Part shown: positions 16,977 to 24,214 of the stretch, piece by piece
Position numbering within the stretch: the first letter of the stretch is position 1
Layout: the number at the start of each line of letters is the position of its first letter
NCBI GenBank assembly: GCA_044224925.1
Contig: JBGAJM010000004.1
Location: 1 to 64,000 of the forward strand
Origin: Kapaibacterium sp044224925
GTDB taxonomy: Bacteria; Bacteroidota; Ignavibacteria; Kapaibacteriales; Kapaibacteriaceae
Length of the DNA: 64,000 bases
Reading direction: 5' to 3'
Notes under the pieces: model-generated
Told to the model about the DNA's origin: nothing
What the model saw: only the letters and a program-made list of their open reading frames with translations
Databases searched by the model: none
Translations under genes and position numbers: made by a program

Positions 16977-17782
16977 CTTCCTTCTCCTTCAAACATAAAT
17001 ATCAACTGCCCATCTGCCGATCGCATGATGGCGTTCCCGATGCGATCATCCGGCGTGGGGATCTCTTCATCGATGGTGATGCCGGTCTTCTTGAGTCGGT
17101 CGATGCGCTGCTCCATGTCCTTCGCATAGTACGTGATGGCGAGCGTCGGAATGTCCTTGTCCTCGTGAAGGCCAATGCGAATGCGACCGTCTGACATCTC
17201 GGCGAACGGATAGGGGACCATGCCGCCCTTCACCTGCGTGAAACCGAGCGACTCCCACCATTGTACTTCGCTTTTGAGTGACACCACACCAATGCTGAAC
17301 TCTGTGTTGGTGCCGCAGATCGGATTCTCTTTGTTCTCGGGAAGGATCTCCGGTTCGTCGACGTTCGAGCGCACCATGAGCTTGATGCCGTTGGGCGACG
17401 CAATGCGCAGCTCACCGATGGTCGGTCCCTTCATGTCGAAGTGATACGAGACGTGGAGCGAGTCGAGCGTGTCCTTGAGTGACCGCATGTTGCGCGATGC
17501 AAAGGCGATCACTGTTCCCGGCAACTTTGCCGTGGTGAGCGTTGCACGCACCTGACCGTCGGTGATCGAGATCGTACTGTCGGACCGAGCACCGAGCTCG
17601 TTCGTTGGCGTCCAACCCAGACGTGAATACCATGCCATGGAACTCAGGAGGTCCACCACCGGCAGTACGAGTCGCGTTTGCATGCCGAGCAATGACGAGC
17701 CCTTTGGTTGCTGCGCCATCGCAGGACCCGAAGCAAGGAGCAGGGTGGCAAGGAAGGCGATGACGAATGTGCGTGCGGTCAT
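16970..17782 (-). CDS. Exported two-domain VOC (glyoxalase-like) protein
   Basis: A 270-residue protein with a signal peptide (MTARTFVIAFLATLLLASGPAMAQ), followed by two vicinal-oxygen-chelate-like halves. The first is about 35-145 (RLVLPVVDLLSSMAWYSRLGWTPT) and the second about 155-268 (FSIGVVSLKSEVQWWESLGFTQV...GNAIMRSADGQLIFMFEGEG). The usual glyoxalase metal ligands are not obvious, so catalytic activity is uncertain. Export to the periplasm is unusual for a VOC protein. Its ATG overlaps the ruvB stop (ATGA), so it ends that long gene run. Its stop codon lies in a heptanucleotide repeat. Confidence 0.75.
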   Translation of the reverse strand: MTARTFVIAFLATLLLASGPAMAQQPKGSSLLGMQTRLVLPVVDLLSSMAWYSRLGWTPTNELGARSDSTISITDGQVRATLTTAKLPGTVIAFASRNMRSLKDTLDSLHVSYHFDMKGPTIGELRIASPNGIKLMVRSNVDEPEILPENKENPICGTNTEFSIGVVSLKSEVQWWESLGFTQVKGGMVPYPFAEMSDGRIRIGLHEDKDIPTLAITYYAKDMEQRIDRLKKTGITIDEEIPTPDDRIGNAIMRSADGQLIFMFEGEGRK

Positions 17783-18813
17783 GATCTGTCTCCATCGAAC
17801 AACCCGCCGGTGGCCTGCGGTTGTGAGATCCCAAAATGTCGGTAGGCCATGGGTGTTGCGATGCGACCCCGTGGCGTACGTTGTAAGAAGCCCTGCTGGA
17901 TCAAGAATGGTTCGTACACCTCTTCGAGCGTGCCGGGCTCTTCGCCAACGGCAACGGCGATGGTGGAGATACCAACCGGACCTCCGTTGAATTTCTCGAG
18001 CATGGCAAGGAGGACGCGTTTGTCCATTTCGTCCAATCCATACTCATCCACTTCGAGTGCCTCGAGTGCAATGCGTGCGATCTCGAGACTGATCGTTCCC
18101 GTTCCCTTCACATCGGCAAAGTCGCGTGTGCGTCGCAACAGTCGGTTCGCGATCCGCGGTGTGCCGCGTGAACGTCGGGCCAGCTCAGCCGCACCGGCAG
18201 GATGGATGGGCGCGCCAAGAATACCGGCGCTGCGCGTGATCACGCGCTCAAGCTCGGCAGGGTCGTAGTAGTCGAGTCGGTTCACCACGCCAAAGCGCGA
18301 GCGCAAGGGTGCCGTGAGCAGACCTTGTCGTGTGGTCGCACCGATGAGCGTGAACCGAGGCAAAGCAAGCTGGATGCTGCGTGCGCTCGGACCGGAATCG
18401 ATCATGATGTCGAGCCGAAAGTCCTCCATCGCAGAGTACAGATACTCTTCCACCACGGGCGAGAGACGATGGATCTCGTCGATGAAGAGAATGTCGCCTT
18501 CGTTGAGATTGGTGAGCAGACCCGCAAGGTCGCCGGGCTTTTCGAGGACCGGACCTGATGTGGTCTTGATCTCTGCACCCATCTCTTGGGCGATGATGTA
18601 GCTGAGCGTGGTCTTGCCCAAACCGGGCGGACCCGTGAGCAGCACGTGATCGAGCGCCTCTCCACGCTTCCTTGCCGCCTCGATGAAGATCTTGAGATTC
18701 TCGACGATCTTGGGCTGACCCGTGAATTCATCAAAGGAGGAAGGGCGCAAGGACGCGTCGAGTTCCTCGTCTGCGCGCTCCGGGTTGACCATTGATGTAC
18801 GCGATTTTGCCAT
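17779..18813 (-). CDS. ruvB: Holliday junction branch migration ATPase RuvB
   Basis: A 344-residue AAA+ motor that drives branch migration with RuvA and RuvC. The family opening SLRPSSFDEFTGQ, Walker A GPPGLGKTT (residues 61-69), Walker B ILFIDEIHRL, sensor 1 IGATTR and arginine-finger region RSRFG are all present. The C-terminal winged helix (GPVGISTIAVAVGEEPGTLEEVYEPFLIQQGFLQRTPRGR) is complete. It lies 25 bases downstream of the T9SS plug gene and overlaps the VOC gene by 4 bases. ruvA and ruvC are not in this window. Confidence 0.98.
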   Translation of the reverse strand: MAKSRTSMVNPERADEELDASLRPSSFDEFTGQPKIVENLKIFIEAARKRGEALDHVLLTGPPGLGKTTLSYIIAQEMGAEIKTTSGPVLEKPGDLAGLLTNLNEGDILFIDEIHRLSPVVEEYLYSAMEDFRLDIMIDSGPSARSIQLALPRFTLIGATTRQGLLTAPLRSRFGVVNRLDYYDPAELERVITRSAGILGAPIHPAGAAELARRSRGTPRIANRLLRRTRDFADVKGTGTISLEIARIALEALEVDEYGLDEMDKRVLLAMLEKFNGGPVGISTIAVAVGEEPGTLEEVYEPFLIQQGFLQRTPRGRIATPMAYRHFGISQPQATGGLFDGDRS

Positions 18814-18838
18814 AGGGAGTGGTGTGCCGACGTGATCG

Positions 18839-20155
18839 TTAGCGTGTGTTGGAAAGAGAGCCCATGCTCACGGCGATGATGCCATCGTAGCCGCCGTAGT
18901 CCTGCATGCGATAATACGTGAACGCAATGAAACTCTGGTTAGCGGCCGACGAGTTGCCCTCCCATTCTTCGAAGGAGAGGTCGGTGATGCTGTTGTCGTC
19001 GATGTTGAGTTTGCCGGTGGCATAGAGATAGTTGTGGCGGGCTCTGCGCACCCAGTTGCGCACGCGATACATGCGCAGCTCTTCATCGAAGTACATCTGC
19101 CACGACGGGTCCGGTCGGAAGTGATTGAACGAACCCAGCACGAACACATCCGACGCCGATGGCGGGCCTTGCGGATCGAGCAGGAATTCGATGGGCACGT
19201 AGTCGTCGTCCACACTCGAGATGTTCGAGGTGAGCATGACACCATCGTCACCATAGATCATGAAGTTACCGTTCCGCCGAAGATCGGTGAGCGGTAGTCG
19301 CACGGGCTGTCCCGTCGACGGGAACTGTGCCACGAACGTCATGTCGAGCACACGATACTCGTTCTGCGATGGAATGCGTTCGATGCGAAAGAACTTGCTG
19401 CCCTGCGCCATGCCGCCGATCCATGTTCTGATCATGGATGGGTTCTGCGACTCGTCGATCTGCGTACTGGCAATGAGCGGTTCCCAGTAGCGGTTGTTGC
19501 GATACAGCGCCGAGGTATGCATGAAGCCGTCGATGAGAGTGGCGGATGGATCGGTGACAACGTTCTCGATCGTCAACGCAAAGCCGCTCACCTTGAACTT
19601 CGTGTCGTAGAAATCGGTCATGAAGTTCATGTAGGAACTCGCCAGCGGCTCCACCACAAAGAACCGCGTCTCGCCCAAGAGTTGGTCGGTGCCGATGTCG
19701 TACACCTTCGCCTTCCAGTTCCCGGAGAATCGGAACTGCACTTGGTCATTGGGCACTTGCAACGAGCCGCGATGCGACCAGTACAGTGCACGCGAAGGCG
19801 CAAGGGTCCAATCCACGAGGGTGGTGCGCAGCGTTGCATCGTTCAGGAAGGCGTTCTGTTCTTCTTCCCAATTGGCTGTGCAGTGCACGAACTTCACATA
19901 GACGGCGGGCGCGACGTTGCAGAGGAGGTCGAACTCGATGGTCACCGATGTGGAACCGATGTCGACGCTCAAGGCGCGCCGATCCTTGGTACTGATGAGC
20001 ACGATCGGTGGAAGGCGTTCATTGCGAGCACCGTAACAGCGCATCATGCGCATGGTGCATACGTCGGGATCTTGCATGGCGGGTTCCGTTGCCGCCTGCG
20101 CCTGCGATGCGAGCACGGCGAGCACGATCGCGCACCACCACCGAAGGCTTGTCAT
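18839..20155 (-). CDS. Type IX secretion plug protein (DUF5103-like)
   Basis: A 438-residue exported protein beginning at ATG 20155 with a signal peptide (MTSLRWWCAIVLAVLASQAQA). The sequence has the DUF5103 layout: a beta-rich N-terminal part (IEFDLLCNVAPAVYVKFVHCTANWEEEQNAFL), a central YDIGTDQLLGETRFFVVEP segment and a C-terminal RVRNWVRRARHNYLYATG region. In Flavobacterium a DUF5103 protein plugs the periplasmic side of the SprA translocon of the type IX secretion system. This fits the several T9SS-type cargo genes in the window. The start overlaps the thioesterase stop by 4 bases. The family call is from recognition, without a search. Confidence 0.75.
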   Translation of the reverse strand: MTSLRWWCAIVLAVLASQAQAATEPAMQDPDVCTMRMMRCYGARNERLPPIVLISTKDRRALSVDIGSTSVTIEFDLLCNVAPAVYVKFVHCTANWEEEQNAFLNDATLRTTLVDWTLAPSRALYWSHRGSLQVPNDQVQFRFSGNWKAKVYDIGTDQLLGETRFFVVEPLASSYMNFMTDFYDTKFKVSGFALTIENVVTDPSATLIDGFMHTSALYRNNRYWEPLIASTQIDESQNPSMIRTWIGGMAQGSKFFRIERIPSQNEYRVLDMTFVAQFPSTGQPVRLPLTDLRRNGNFMIYGDDGVMLTSNISSVDDDYVPIEFLLDPQGPPSASDVFVLGSFNHFRPDPSWQMYFDEELRMYRVRNWVRRARHNYLYATGKLNIDDNSITDLSFEEWEGNSSAANQSFIAFTYYRMQDYGGYDGIIAVSMGSLSNTR

Positions 20156-20649
20156 CCTCGACGTGCGCGGATCTGTTCGCGGTAGCGCAGACGTGCTTCG
20201 CGACGGATGGCCGCCTCTTCGTAGAGTGACCGTTCTTCGTCGGATTCCGGCTCGACAGGAGGCGCCGGAAGCGGCTTGCCGTATTGATCGATACCGACGA
20301 ACGTAAGGTAGGCGCTGGAGGTGTGTGCTTTGGAGTCGTTCAGCGGGTCTTCGCGCCACACGTCGACCTTGACCTCCATCGACGTACGGAAGGCACGGGT
20401 GATCACGCTGCGAAGGTGGACCATGTGTCCGAGCTTGATCGGCTCGTTGAAGGAGATCTCATCCACGGATGCGGTCACGCAGACGCGCGCAGCATGCTTC
20501 ATGGCGGTGAGGGCCGCGGCAATGTCGATCCAGTGCATGAGTCGACCGCCAAGCAGGTTGCCAAGTTGATTCGTGTCGTTCGGGAGGACGAGATGCGTCA
20601 TGTGCACCTCCGACTCCGACGGTGTTTTGATACGATTGGTCGTAGGCAT
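20152..20649 (-). CDS. Acyl-CoA thioesterase, hotdog fold
   Basis: A 165-residue single hotdog-domain protein of the YciA/acyl-CoA hydrolase type. The opening SEVHMTHLVLPNDTNQLGNLLGGRLMHWIDIAAALTAMKHA is the family's signature, with the NLLGGRLMHWID helix containing the catalytic Asp and Gly-rich turn. VTASVDEISFNEPIKLGHMVHL follows as the second conserved strand set. The charged C-terminal tail (about 135-165) is an extension. It hydrolyses acyl-CoA in the cytoplasm; chain-length preference is not visible. It lies between bamD (10 bases upstream) and the plug gene (4-base overlap). Confidence 0.92.
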   Translation of the reverse strand: MPTTNRIKTPSESEVHMTHLVLPNDTNQLGNLLGGRLMHWIDIAAALTAMKHAARVCVTASVDEISFNEPIKLGHMVHLRSVITRAFRTSMEVKVDVWREDPLNDSKAHTSSAYLTFVGIDQYGKPLPAPPVEPESDEERSLYEEAAIRREARLRYREQIRARRG

Positions 20650-20659
20650 GGAAGGTCCG

Positions 20660-21406
20660 TTATCGATTGTTCAACTGACGTTCGTAGGCATCGAGTCGTT
20701 CGTTTCGCATTGGAGCACGAACCGACTTATGCCAGAGCGCGATGACGGCCCGCGCTTCGTCGTATTTCTTTTGACGGATGAGAATGTCGAGCTTCCCGGC
20801 CAGTGCGATCTCGTACTGCTTCGTATCGGGATACTCGTCGATCACGGCATCGTAGTAGATGAGCGCCGACTTCGGTGCCACCAACGACTCATACTGTTGG
20901 GCGATCGAAAGGAAACGTTCGGCAAGTCGACCACGCAGCTCGGCGATACGCTCGAGCGACACAAGGGCAAGTGAATCTTGCGGATAGATCGATTGGAACT
21001 CGGAGTAGGCTTGAATGGCCTTCTTCGTGTATTCCTGATCGCGATCCATAGGCGGTGCGATCTGGTTGTAACACTCGGCGGCCTTGAAGGCAGAGATCTT
21101 GGCGAACTCACTGCTCGGATAGCTCCGGCGGACAAGCGAGTAATTGAAGGCGGCAAGGATGAACTCGCCGCGCTTGTAGTTGATCTCGGCCAAGTAGTAC
21201 TGGGCATCGTCGGCATACTGACTGGCCGGATACTGCAGCTTGATGATGTCGAACTGCGCCTGCGCTTCGATCACATCGTTCTCGTCGAAGGCCTTCTTGC
21301 CTCGCTGCCATACATCCTCGGCCGTGGCCGGACCCCGCGCCTTCTCTGCAGAAGAGCACGATGCGAGGAGGAAGGAAAGGCATGTAAGGAGAAGGAGGAG
21401 TGGCAT
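20660..21406 (-). CDS. bamD: Outer-membrane assembly lipoprotein BamD
   Basis: A 248-residue lipoprotein with signal MPLLLLLTCLSFLLASC and lipobox LASC (C17). Five or so TPR-like helix pairs follow. Typical strings are VWQRGKKAFDENDVIEAQAQFDIIKLQYPASQYADDAQYYLAEINYKRGEF-type repeats, in the order expected for BamD, and the central PPMDRDQEYTKKAIQAYSEFQSIYP is diagnostic. BamD works with BamA to insert beta-barrel proteins. I chose ATG 21406; a TTG three codons upstream is possible. A TATCTTTG box ends six bases before this ATG, suggesting a leaderless or nearly leaderless transcript. Confidence 0.93.
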   Translation of the reverse strand: MPLLLLLTCLSFLLASCSSAEKARGPATAEDVWQRGKKAFDENDVIEAQAQFDIIKLQYPASQYADDAQYYLAEINYKRGEFILAAFNYSLVRRSYPSSEFAKISAFKAAECYNQIAPPMDRDQEYTKKAIQAYSEFQSIYPQDSLALVSLERIAELRGRLAERFLSIAQQYESLVAPKSALIYYDAVIDEYPDTKQYEIALAGKLDILIRQKKYDEARAVIALWHKSVRAPMRNERLDAYERQLNNR

Positions 21407-21412
21407 AGCCGA

Positions 21413-21420
21413 CAAAGATA
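21413..21420 (-). promoter_or_regulatory. Bacteroidota-type -7 box (TATCTTTG) abutting bamD
   Basis: On the minus strand TATCTTTG matches TAnnTTTG and ends six bases before the bamD ATG, in the 20-base gap after era. Transcription would start at or very near the start codon. No clear -33 element is seen. Confidence 0.5.
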
Positions 21421-21426
21421 CGGGTA

Positions 21427-22344
21427 TCAGTAACCGAGATTGTTGAGTTGATTTTTATCGTCGCGCCAGCCTTGCTTCACTTTGACGTAGAGCTCGAGGT
21501 AGACAGGATGGTCGAGATGTTGTTCGATCGCGGCACGTGCCGTTTCGCCGATGTGCTTCAGTGCACTGCCCTTGGCACCGATGATGATGGCCTTCTGTGT
21601 GTCCCGCTCCACAACGATGTCGGCGAGTACATACCACTTGCCTGCTTCGCGTTCCTTGAATTCACGCACTTCAACGTCCGTGGCATAGGGTACTTCTTCG
21701 CGGAACTGTTCGAAGATGGCCTCGCGTATGAGCTCGGCCACAAAGAACCGTTCGGGCAACGTCGAGAGTTGGTCGGGATCGTAGAGGAATTCGCCTTCGG
21801 GTGCGAGCTCCGTGAGCATCTCCACCAGGTCGGTCACATACGTGTTGTCGCGCGCAGCGATGGCAATGGCCTTCTTGTAGATGCCGGATTCCTGCGCTTC
21901 TGCAAGGAGTGGCAACACGCCGATCTTCACGCCCACGGAATCCATCTTGTTCAGGACAAGGATGGCCGGGATCTTGCTGCTGGCAAAGCGGCGCTCGACC
22001 ATGGGATCGCGGATCGAGCCACGCTTGATGGCCTTGACCGCATCGACGACCACACAGATCACATCGGCCTCGGACATGGTCTCGTCCACAAAGCCCATCA
22101 TGGAGCGCTGCAGTTTATAACGTGGTTGGATCACGCCCGGCGTGTCGACGAAGATGAGCTGTGCCGTGTCCGTGGTATGGATGCCGAGCACACGCTTGCG
22201 CGTTGTTTGGGGCTTGTCGGTGACGATGGACAGCTTCAAGCCAAGAATGGCATTGAGAAGCGTGGATTTTCCGGCATTCGGTCTGCCGATGATGGCCACA
22301 GTGCCACAACGCGTGACCGTGGGAGAAGGGGATTCGTCGGTCAT
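21427..22344 (-). CDS. era: GTPase Era
   Basis: A 305-residue GTPase that binds 16S rRNA and assists 30S maturation. The GTPase domain has G1 GRPNAGKST (residues 20-28), G2 region KPQTTRKRVLG, G3 VDTPG and G4 NKMD. The C-terminal KH domain is intact (IIGAKGSALKHIGETARAAIEQHL and a final VYLELYVKVKQGWRDD). Its start overlaps the stop of the 100-residue hypothetical gene by 4 bases (ATGA). Confidence 0.98.
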   Translation of the reverse strand: MTDESPSPTVTRCGTVAIIGRPNAGKSTLLNAILGLKLSIVTDKPQTTRKRVLGIHTTDTAQLIFVDTPGVIQPRYKLQRSMMGFVDETMSEADVICVVVDAVKAIKRGSIRDPMVERRFASSKIPAILVLNKMDSVGVKIGVLPLLAEAQESGIYKKAIAIAARDNTYVTDLVEMLTELAPEGEFLYDPDQLSTLPERFFVAELIREAIFEQFREEVPYATDVEVREFKEREAGKWYVLADIVVERDTQKAIIIGAKGSALKHIGETARAAIEQHLDHPVYLELYVKVKQGWRDDKNQLNNLGY

Positions 22345-22643
22345 GCTGCCTCGGTTCGTGGCTCGATGCGCACGTCCGGATGCTTGGCCACATAGGCGCG
22401 CTCGCGATCCAGAATGTCACGCACAGCGGGCTTCAGGAATGTTTCGTCGACATCGTATCGCACCAAGGCTCGTGCAAGCACAACGGCTGCGGCCTCGGGC
22501 ATCATCGTTCGATTGATCAGGATGATCTTTTCTTCGTGGAGCACACAGGGTCCACCGCGGAAGGTGCCCGCTTCTCGACGGACGGCAAAGCCCATGCTCT
22601 TACCGAGTTCGATCAGTTCTTCGAGGAGCTTGTCAGCTTTCAT
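22341..22643 (-). CDS. Small conserved-looking hypothetical protein
   Basis: A 100-residue protein starting at ATG 22643 and overlapping era by 4 bases. It is predicted to be alpha/beta and soluble, with strings such as LLEELIELGKSMGFAVRREAGTFRGGPCVLHEEKIILINR. I do not recognise a named family. The tight coupling on both sides (11-base overlap with the membrane-protein gene upstream) and normal codon pattern support a real gene. No function is assigned. Confidence 0.72.
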   Translation of the reverse strand: MKADKLLEELIELGKSMGFAVRREAGTFRGGPCVLHEEKIILINRTMMPEAAAVVLARALVRYDVDETFLKPAVRDILDRERAYVAKHPDVRIEPRTEAA

Positions 22644-23169
22644 AGCGATGCAACGGTCGGAATGTCGTACAAAGCACCAGCGTGATGGCGGCGATAAAGG
22701 CGAACCCGGATGCCATGTTCAAGAGCTGGTGTTGGAATCGCGTTAAAAATACAGTGAAGATCTCCGACATCGACGCCAACGGAGCACTCGTGGCCTTATC
22801 GAAGTACAACACGAGCCGATAGTCCTGCCACATCAGGTAGCCCTCGATCGGAATGATGGCCACGAAGAGGATGGTCGACATCAACAACCAGCCGTAACGA
22901 CGCATGTGCGAGCGAAGGGCTGCGATCAGGCCAACGCCTCCAACGAAGCAGATGGCGAAGCCCCAACTGGTCCACGGACCCGTAAGGGCGTACAACCGAA
23001 CGGTGTTCATGCGAACAACATCCGTTTGCTCGGGCTTGAAGGTGAGGGTACCGGGTACGAAGACGTCGAAACCGATCACGGTCCGGATCACGCTCCCGCC
23101 AAGCCAGACAAGGCCACCGAGAACGAAGAGCGTCAACAGGAACTGCGTTGTGCGAGAACGAAAGGGCAT
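22633..23169 (-). CDS. Hypothetical four-helix membrane protein
   Basis: A 178-residue protein from ATG 23169. Four hydrophobic segments are visible, at about 9-31 (QFLLTLFVLGGLVWLGGSVI), 68-86 (WGFAICFVGGVGLIAAL), 94-113 (LLMSTILFVAIIPIEGYL) and 147-170 (LLNMASGFAFIAAITLVLCT). No family is recognised. The gene lies 11 bases downstream of the SRPBCC-GyrI gene and overlaps the 100-residue gene by 11 bases, so it belongs to the same transcript. Confidence 0.72.
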   Translation of the reverse strand: MPFRSRTTQFLLTLFVLGGLVWLGGSVIRTVIGFDVFVPGTLTFKPEQTDVVRMNTVRLYALTGPWTSWGFAICFVGGVGLIAALRSHMRRYGWLLMSTILFVAIIPIEGYLMWQDYRLVLYFDKATSAPLASMSEIFTVFLTRFQHQLLNMASGFAFIAAITLVLCTTFRPLHRYES

Positions 23170-23180
23170 CTGCAAAAATA

Positions 23181-24182
23181 CTATTTCACGCGGTAGTACA
23201 CCCGTGTGAGCCATTTCGTCGAATCCGGCGTCGACATTGGGTCGGTCACATAACTCTCCCATGGCGACCCGTCCAATTCCAACCGGTGGTCGGTGGCATA
23301 GCGCTCGATGGCCGTCCAGGCAGCGGCAGAGCCTTGGTACGGACCGTAGTAGTCAGCCACGATCACCTTGCCCGGGGCCAACTGCACGGCCTGTACGGGG
23401 GCGGTGGCCTTCGGGAGCGACGGGAACTGCATCCCTGCCTCCATGTCCACCTTGCCATGTGCCTGATCGAATTGGTGATAGATGGCGAACGGCGGGGCGA
23501 TCATGGAAACATGCTGTTCGCCGGCGGACTTCATGATGGTGCCGTAGATGAGGGCCAGTTTGGAGCCGATCTCGGAGATCGGACACTGTACACGCATGGT
23601 CAGGGCCGAACCGCCCTGGAAAAGCTCTTCATGCACGGCCACGGGAGGCGGCAAGGTCTTGGCGATGCTGTCGATGCTGGCCAGTCCCTTTTCGAACATC
23701 GGGCCGACCATGCCGTCCATGAACATGCCCATGAAGCGCGCGAACGGATTCATGCCATAGTCGGAGTCGAGCATCCAGGTGACCTTCGTACCCTTACCGT
23801 CATCGGCGAAGGTGAAGGAGGCCTTCGACGGACGTTCGCTTGCACCGAAGTGCATGTTGGCCACGATGTGGTTCGCATCGGCCTCGATCACCTCGAGTTT
23901 GCCATTGCCAACTTTCCAATCGTCACTGGTCCACGTATAGCCGGAGCCCACGCCCGAGGGTGGACCCGTGAGGGTCTTCTTCATGTTCGTGTCGAGATGG
24001 TCCCACGGTGACCATGCGGCCCAGTTCGCCATGATGTTCACTTGGTCGTACACCACCGTGCGAGGTGCAGCGATCACCCGGCTCCGTTCGATGTGCGATG
24101 TGCGCGATGCGAGATATCCGATGGCCACGATCAGAACGACCAGGCTGACGAGCCCGATCAGGACCCACTTGACGACCTTCAT
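23181..24182 (-). CDS. SRPBCC domain protein with GyrI-like effector-binding domain
   Basis: A 333-residue protein with one N-terminal membrane anchor (about 4-25, WVLIGLVSLVVLIVAIGYLA). An SRPBCC/polyketide-cyclase-like domain follows (IERSRVIAAPRTVVYDQVNIMANWAAWSPWDHLDTNMKKTL, to about 165). The C-terminal part is a GyrI-like/AraC effector-binding domain (about 180-333, PFAIYHQFDQAHGKVDMEAGMQFP...VIVADYYGPYQGSAAAWTAIERYATDHRLELDGSPWESYVTDP). This combination is common in Bacteroidota and is thought to bind small hydrophobic ligands; the ligand is unknown. It is the first gene of the minus-strand run down to 16970. Confidence 0.87.
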   Translation of the reverse strand: MKVVKWVLIGLVSLVVLIVAIGYLASRTSHIERSRVIAAPRTVVYDQVNIMANWAAWSPWDHLDTNMKKTLTGPPSGVGSGYTWTSDDWKVGNGKLEVIEADANHIVANMHFGASERPSKASFTFADDGKGTKVTWMLDSDYGMNPFARFMGMFMDGMVGPMFEKGLASIDSIAKTLPPPVAVHEELFQGGSALTMRVQCPISEIGSKLALIYGTIMKSAGEQHVSMIAPPFAIYHQFDQAHGKVDMEAGMQFPSLPKATAPVQAVQLAPGKVIVADYYGPYQGSAAAWTAIERYATDHRLELDGSPWESYVTDPMSTPDSTKWLTRVYYRVK

Positions 24183-24214
24183 TGCAACCCCTCAGGAATC
24201 AATGGAATGAGGCG

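Noticed and set aside
24188..24212. Short inverted repeat (CCTCA...TGAGG) downstream of the 1413-residue gene
   Set aside because: The stem is only 5 base pairs with a 13-base loop and no T-run, so a terminator call is not justified.
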